From contig DKMV01000321.1 in assembly GCA_002469605.1 (NCBI GenBank), forward strand, positions 1 to 8,071: 8,071 nt of DNA. The letters are read 5' to 3'. The position numbers were made by a program, and so were the translations under genes. The notes under the pieces were generated by a model that worked only from the letters and a program-made list of their open reading frames with translations, searched no databases and was not told the DNA's origin. Origin of the DNA: Leclercia sp. UBA7405 (GTDB lineage: Bacteria; Pseudomonadota; Gammaproteobacteria; Enterobacterales; Enterobacteriaceae). Of the stretch, positions 6,273 to 8,071 are shown piece after piece (the first letter of the stretch is position 1; each line of letters opens with the position of its first letter).

Positions 6273-6947
6273 TTATTTAGCGGTTTTAGTCACATCAAAC
6301 ATGGTGGCGTCCGTCGCCATGTCGTCAACAACCTGCTTCAGGGTCGCCAGAGTCATAGGCGCGTTCTCGTTGTTCAGCTCTTTACCCTCACCTTTACGAA
6401 CCACTTTAATAACCGGCTTATTGGTCGCGGCGTCAATCAACTCGCCTTCGAAGAAGAGATGGGTATCCATGGTGCGATGGCCGGTCGCCATTTGCGTACC
6501 TGCAACCACCAGCGCAACGGGCACCACTTCATAGAACTGTAAACCCTCTTTCTGCGAGCTTACGCCGGTGATGGCGCCGCGGAAGATCAGGCTGTGTTTG
6601 CCCGGCGTGGTCACGATGGGCTTACGCTGGCCCACGGCGGCTTTCAGTTTGCTATCGGTATAGGCCTGAATATCATTCAGCGCCTTCTGGCCCAACTGGG
6701 TGGTAGGTTTTGGCGTGGGATAATAGGTTACCGGCGTCCAGAGAATGCTGTCGTATTTGGATTCATCATAAGAGGGATCAACCCAGCGCAGTGTCGGTTT
6801 ACCCGAGGCCGACGTGGTTTGCTGTAAGCCGGAGTAGTCTTTTAAAAAGCCTGAATATTGATCTGGCTGGGCCACTTTAGATGCGCAGCCAGCTAGCATC
6901 AGCAGGCCAGAGAGCGCAGCAACTTTAAATAAAGTTTTAGTACGCAT
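6273..6947 (-). CDS. DUF3313-family outer-membrane lipoprotein
   Basis: The 224-residue product starts with a lipoprotein signal peptide: Arg2, Lys4, Lys8, a hydrophobic core, then the lipobox LAGC with Cys21 as lipidation site. The residue after the cysteine is Ala, not Asp, so sorting to the outer membrane is expected. The mature part opens with a YSGFLKDYSGL stretch and continues with LRWVDPSYDESKYDSILWTPV, which I recognise as DUF3313, a family without an established function. No catalytic motif or membrane helix is visible beyond the signal. The ATG is preceded by AGGAAAA at a suitable distance. The gene is monocistronic by layout, with its own promoter-like element and a hairpin after the stop. 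It converges on the EamA gene, and no functional link between them is evident. Confidence 0.88.
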   Translation of the reverse strand: MRTKTLFKVAALSGLLMLAGCASKVAQPDQYSGFLKDYSGLQQTTSASGKPTLRWVDPSYDESKYDSILWTPVTYYPTPKPTTQLGQKALNDIQAYTDSKLKAAVGQRKPIVTTPGKHSLIFRGAITGVSSQKEGLQFYEVVPVALVVAGTQMATGHRTMDTHLFFEGELIDAATNKPVIKVVRKGEGKELNNENAPMTLATLKQVVDDMATDATMFDVTKTAK

Positions 6948-6986
6948 AATGGGTATTTTCCTGTGAATTGCAGATATGCAGATGAA

Positions 6987-6995
6987 GTTATAGCA
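6987..6995 (-). promoter_or_regulatory. Extended -10 promoter of the DUF3313 lipoprotein gene
   Basis: On the minus strand the sequence reads TGCTATAAC, an extended -10 (TGn followed by TATAAC, five of six matches). It lies about 40 bases before the ATG at 6947. TTGTCA (7016-7021) resembles a -35 but is 23 bases away, too far for a standard spacer; extended -10 promoters often lack a good -35. Confidence 0.5.
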
Positions 6996-7045
6996 AAAGA
7001 TATATCCGCACGTTGTGACAAAAAATGAGGGCTGCGAAAGAAATC

Positions 7046-7079
7046 AAAAAAACGCTGCCCGAATATTATCCGGGCAGCG
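7046..7079 (-). terminator. Strong intrinsic terminator of the DppA-like gene
   Basis: A perfect 9-bp stem (CGCTGCCCG at 7053-7061 pairing with 7071-7079) encloses a nine-base A/T-rich loop. On the minus strand it is followed immediately by seven T residues (7046-7052). It begins eight bases after the TAA, so transcription of this gene should end here and not reach the lipoprotein gene. Confidence 0.92.
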
Positions 7080-7087
7080 CTTAAAGG

Positions 7088-8071
7088 TTATTTAATATCC
7101 ACCTGCCAGAATAGATGTTTACCAAAAGGATCGATTTCGTAACCCGTTACCGATTTACGTACCGGCTCAAAGATGGTTGAGTGGGCAATCATCACCGCTG
7201 GCATTTGATCGTGCATCATCTGCTGCGCCTCTTTATAAAGCGCCGTGCGTTTATCCCGATCGGTTATCGATTTTGCTTCCGCGATTAGTTTATCGAACGG
7301 CTGATAACACCATTTCGCCGAGTTCGACCCGCCGTTCGCAGAGGTGCAGGTAAAGAGCGGGCCAAAGAAGTTATCCGGATCGCCGGTGGCGGTGGTCCAG
7401 CCCATCAGCGCCGCCTGGTGCTCGCCCCCCTTCACGCGCTTGAGGTATTCGCCCCACTCGTAGGTTACCACCTTTGTCTGGACGCCAATTTTCGCCCAGT
7501 CGGCCTGGATCATCTCAGCCATGCGTTTGGCGTTGGGGTTATAGGGGCGCTGGACCGGCATCGCCCACAGGTCGATGGTCATGCCGTTGGCGAAGCCTGC
7601 CTCTTTCAGCAGCGCTTTGGCTTTTTCCGGGTCGTAATCGTAATCTTTCAGCTCGCTGTCGGCGCTCCAGACGCCGGGCGGCAGCAGGTTTTTTGCGGCC
7701 GTGCCGGTGCCGTGGAAGACCGCCTCAATAATCGCCGGCTTGTTGATAGCCATCGCCAGCGCCTGGCGCACTTTGACGTTATCCAGCGGCGCTTTTTGCG
7801 TATTGAAGGCCAGGAAGCCGGTATTCAGCCCCGCCTTGCTCATCAGGTTAATATCTTTATTGGCCTTCATGCGCGGCAGATCGGCCGGATTGGGGAACGG
7901 CATCACCTGACACTCGTTTTTCTCAAGCTTAGCAAAGCGAACGCTGGCGTCCGGGGTGATGCTGAAGACCAGCCGGTCGATCTTCGCTTTGCCCTGCCAA
8001 TACTCCGGGAAGGCGGTAAACAGGATGCGGGAGTCCTTCTGATACTGCGCCAGCTTGAACGGACCGGTGCC
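7088..8071 (-). CDS. DppA-like periplasmic peptide-binding protein of an ABC transporter (5' end outside window)
   Basis: The frame is open from the right edge to the TAA at 7088-7090, giving the last 327 residues; an internal GTG at 7904-7906 is not the start. It belongs to the SBP_bac_5 family and is closest to E. coli DppA, with GTGPFKLAQYQKDSRI at the edge, then SITPDASVR, NECQV, PVQRPYNPNA, TYEWGEYLKR, GDPDNFF and FEPVRKSVTGYEIDPFGKH. It corresponds to about mature residues 181-507 of DppA. Two cysteines (in FTC and KWCYQPF) match a likely DppA disulfide. Arg in QRPYNPN (codon 7547-7549) matches the dipeptide-carboxylate-binding Arg355, but the position of Asp408 is Ala (codon 7388-7390). 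It therefore looks like a paralogue with altered ligand rather than dppA itself. A terminator directly follows, so it is an orphan binding protein or the last gene of an operon. Permease and ATPase genes are not in view. Confidence 0.92.
   Translation of the reverse strand, partial: GTGPFKLAQYQKDSRILFTAFPEYWQGKAKIDRLVFSITPDASVRFAKLEKNECQVMPFPNPADLPRMKANKDINLMSKAGLNTGFLAFNTQKAPLDNVKVRQALAMAINKPAIIEAVFHGTGTAAKNLLPPGVWSADSELKDYDYDPEKAKALLKEAGFANGMTIDLWAMPVQRPYNPNAKRMAEMIQADWAKIGVQTKVVTYEWGEYLKRVKGGEHQAALMGWTTATGDPDNFFGPLFTCTSANGGSNSAKWCYQPFDKLIAEAKSITDRDKRTALYKEAQQMMHDQMPAVMIAHSTIFEPVRKSVTGYEIDPFGKHLFWQVDIK

Noticed and set aside
7901..7906. GTG/ATG as a possible start of the DppA-like protein, making a short 272-residue form
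   Set aside because: The frame continues upstream to the window edge with strongly DppA-like sequence (GTGPFKLAQYQKDSRI, SITPDASVR), so this is internal.
1..8071. Search for mobile elements, CRISPR repeats, tRNA/rRNA genes, toxin-antitoxin or phage-defence genes
   Set aside because: No repeat arrays, terminal inverted repeats, target duplications, RNA gene sequences or related protein motifs were seen. All substantial coding sequence is accounted for by the genes listed.

Overview
The window reads as an ordinary, densely packed chromosomal stretch from a member of the Enterobacteriaceae. Four neighbouring genes (yncJ, rlhA/ydcP, sutR/ydcN, ydcO) match their E. coli K-12 counterparts closely in sequence, order and relative orientation. 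The high G/C content at third codon positions points to a relative such as Enterobacter, Klebsiella or Citrobacter rather than E. coli itself, but I cannot name the genus. I see no insertion sequence, integrase, tRNA, rRNA, CRISPR array or phage gene.

Layout, left to right. Bases 2-73 hold the last 23 codons of a rightward gene ending in a typical AraC-family C-terminus. An intergenic region of about 170 bases leads into yncJ (rightward, small secreted protein), which stops base-to-base against the convergent rlhA (leftward, 23S rRNA C2501 hydroxylation). Upstream of rlhA on the same strand is sutR (leftward, XRE-cupin regulator). Divergent from sutR is ydcO (rightward, BenE-family transporter); their 89-base shared region carries a paired TATAGCG/CGCTATA element. 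The 3' end of ydcO overlaps a convergent AraC-family regulator gene by 21 bases. That regulator is divergent from an EamA-family (DMT) transporter, and their shared region has three GCAAG cores at about one-helical-turn spacing. The transporter converges on a DUF3313 lipoprotein gene with a hairpin between them. The right end is a leftward, 5'-truncated DppA-like periplasmic binding protein gene with a strong intrinsic terminator.

Two regulator-transporter pairs stand out: sutR with ydcO, and the AraC regulator with the EamA exporter. In each the regulator probably acts on the shared divergent promoter region. The left edge and everything right of ydcO differ from the E. coli K-12 neighbourhood as I remember it, so the yncJ-ydcO block looks like a conserved island between variable flanks.

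I did not find a convincing new multi-gene system. The most interesting single observation is in the DppA-like protein. It aligns without gaps to E. coli DppA over the last 153 residues and keeps the arginine that binds a dipeptide's carboxylate. The aspartate that binds the dipeptide's amino group is replaced by alanine, which suggests a different ligand.
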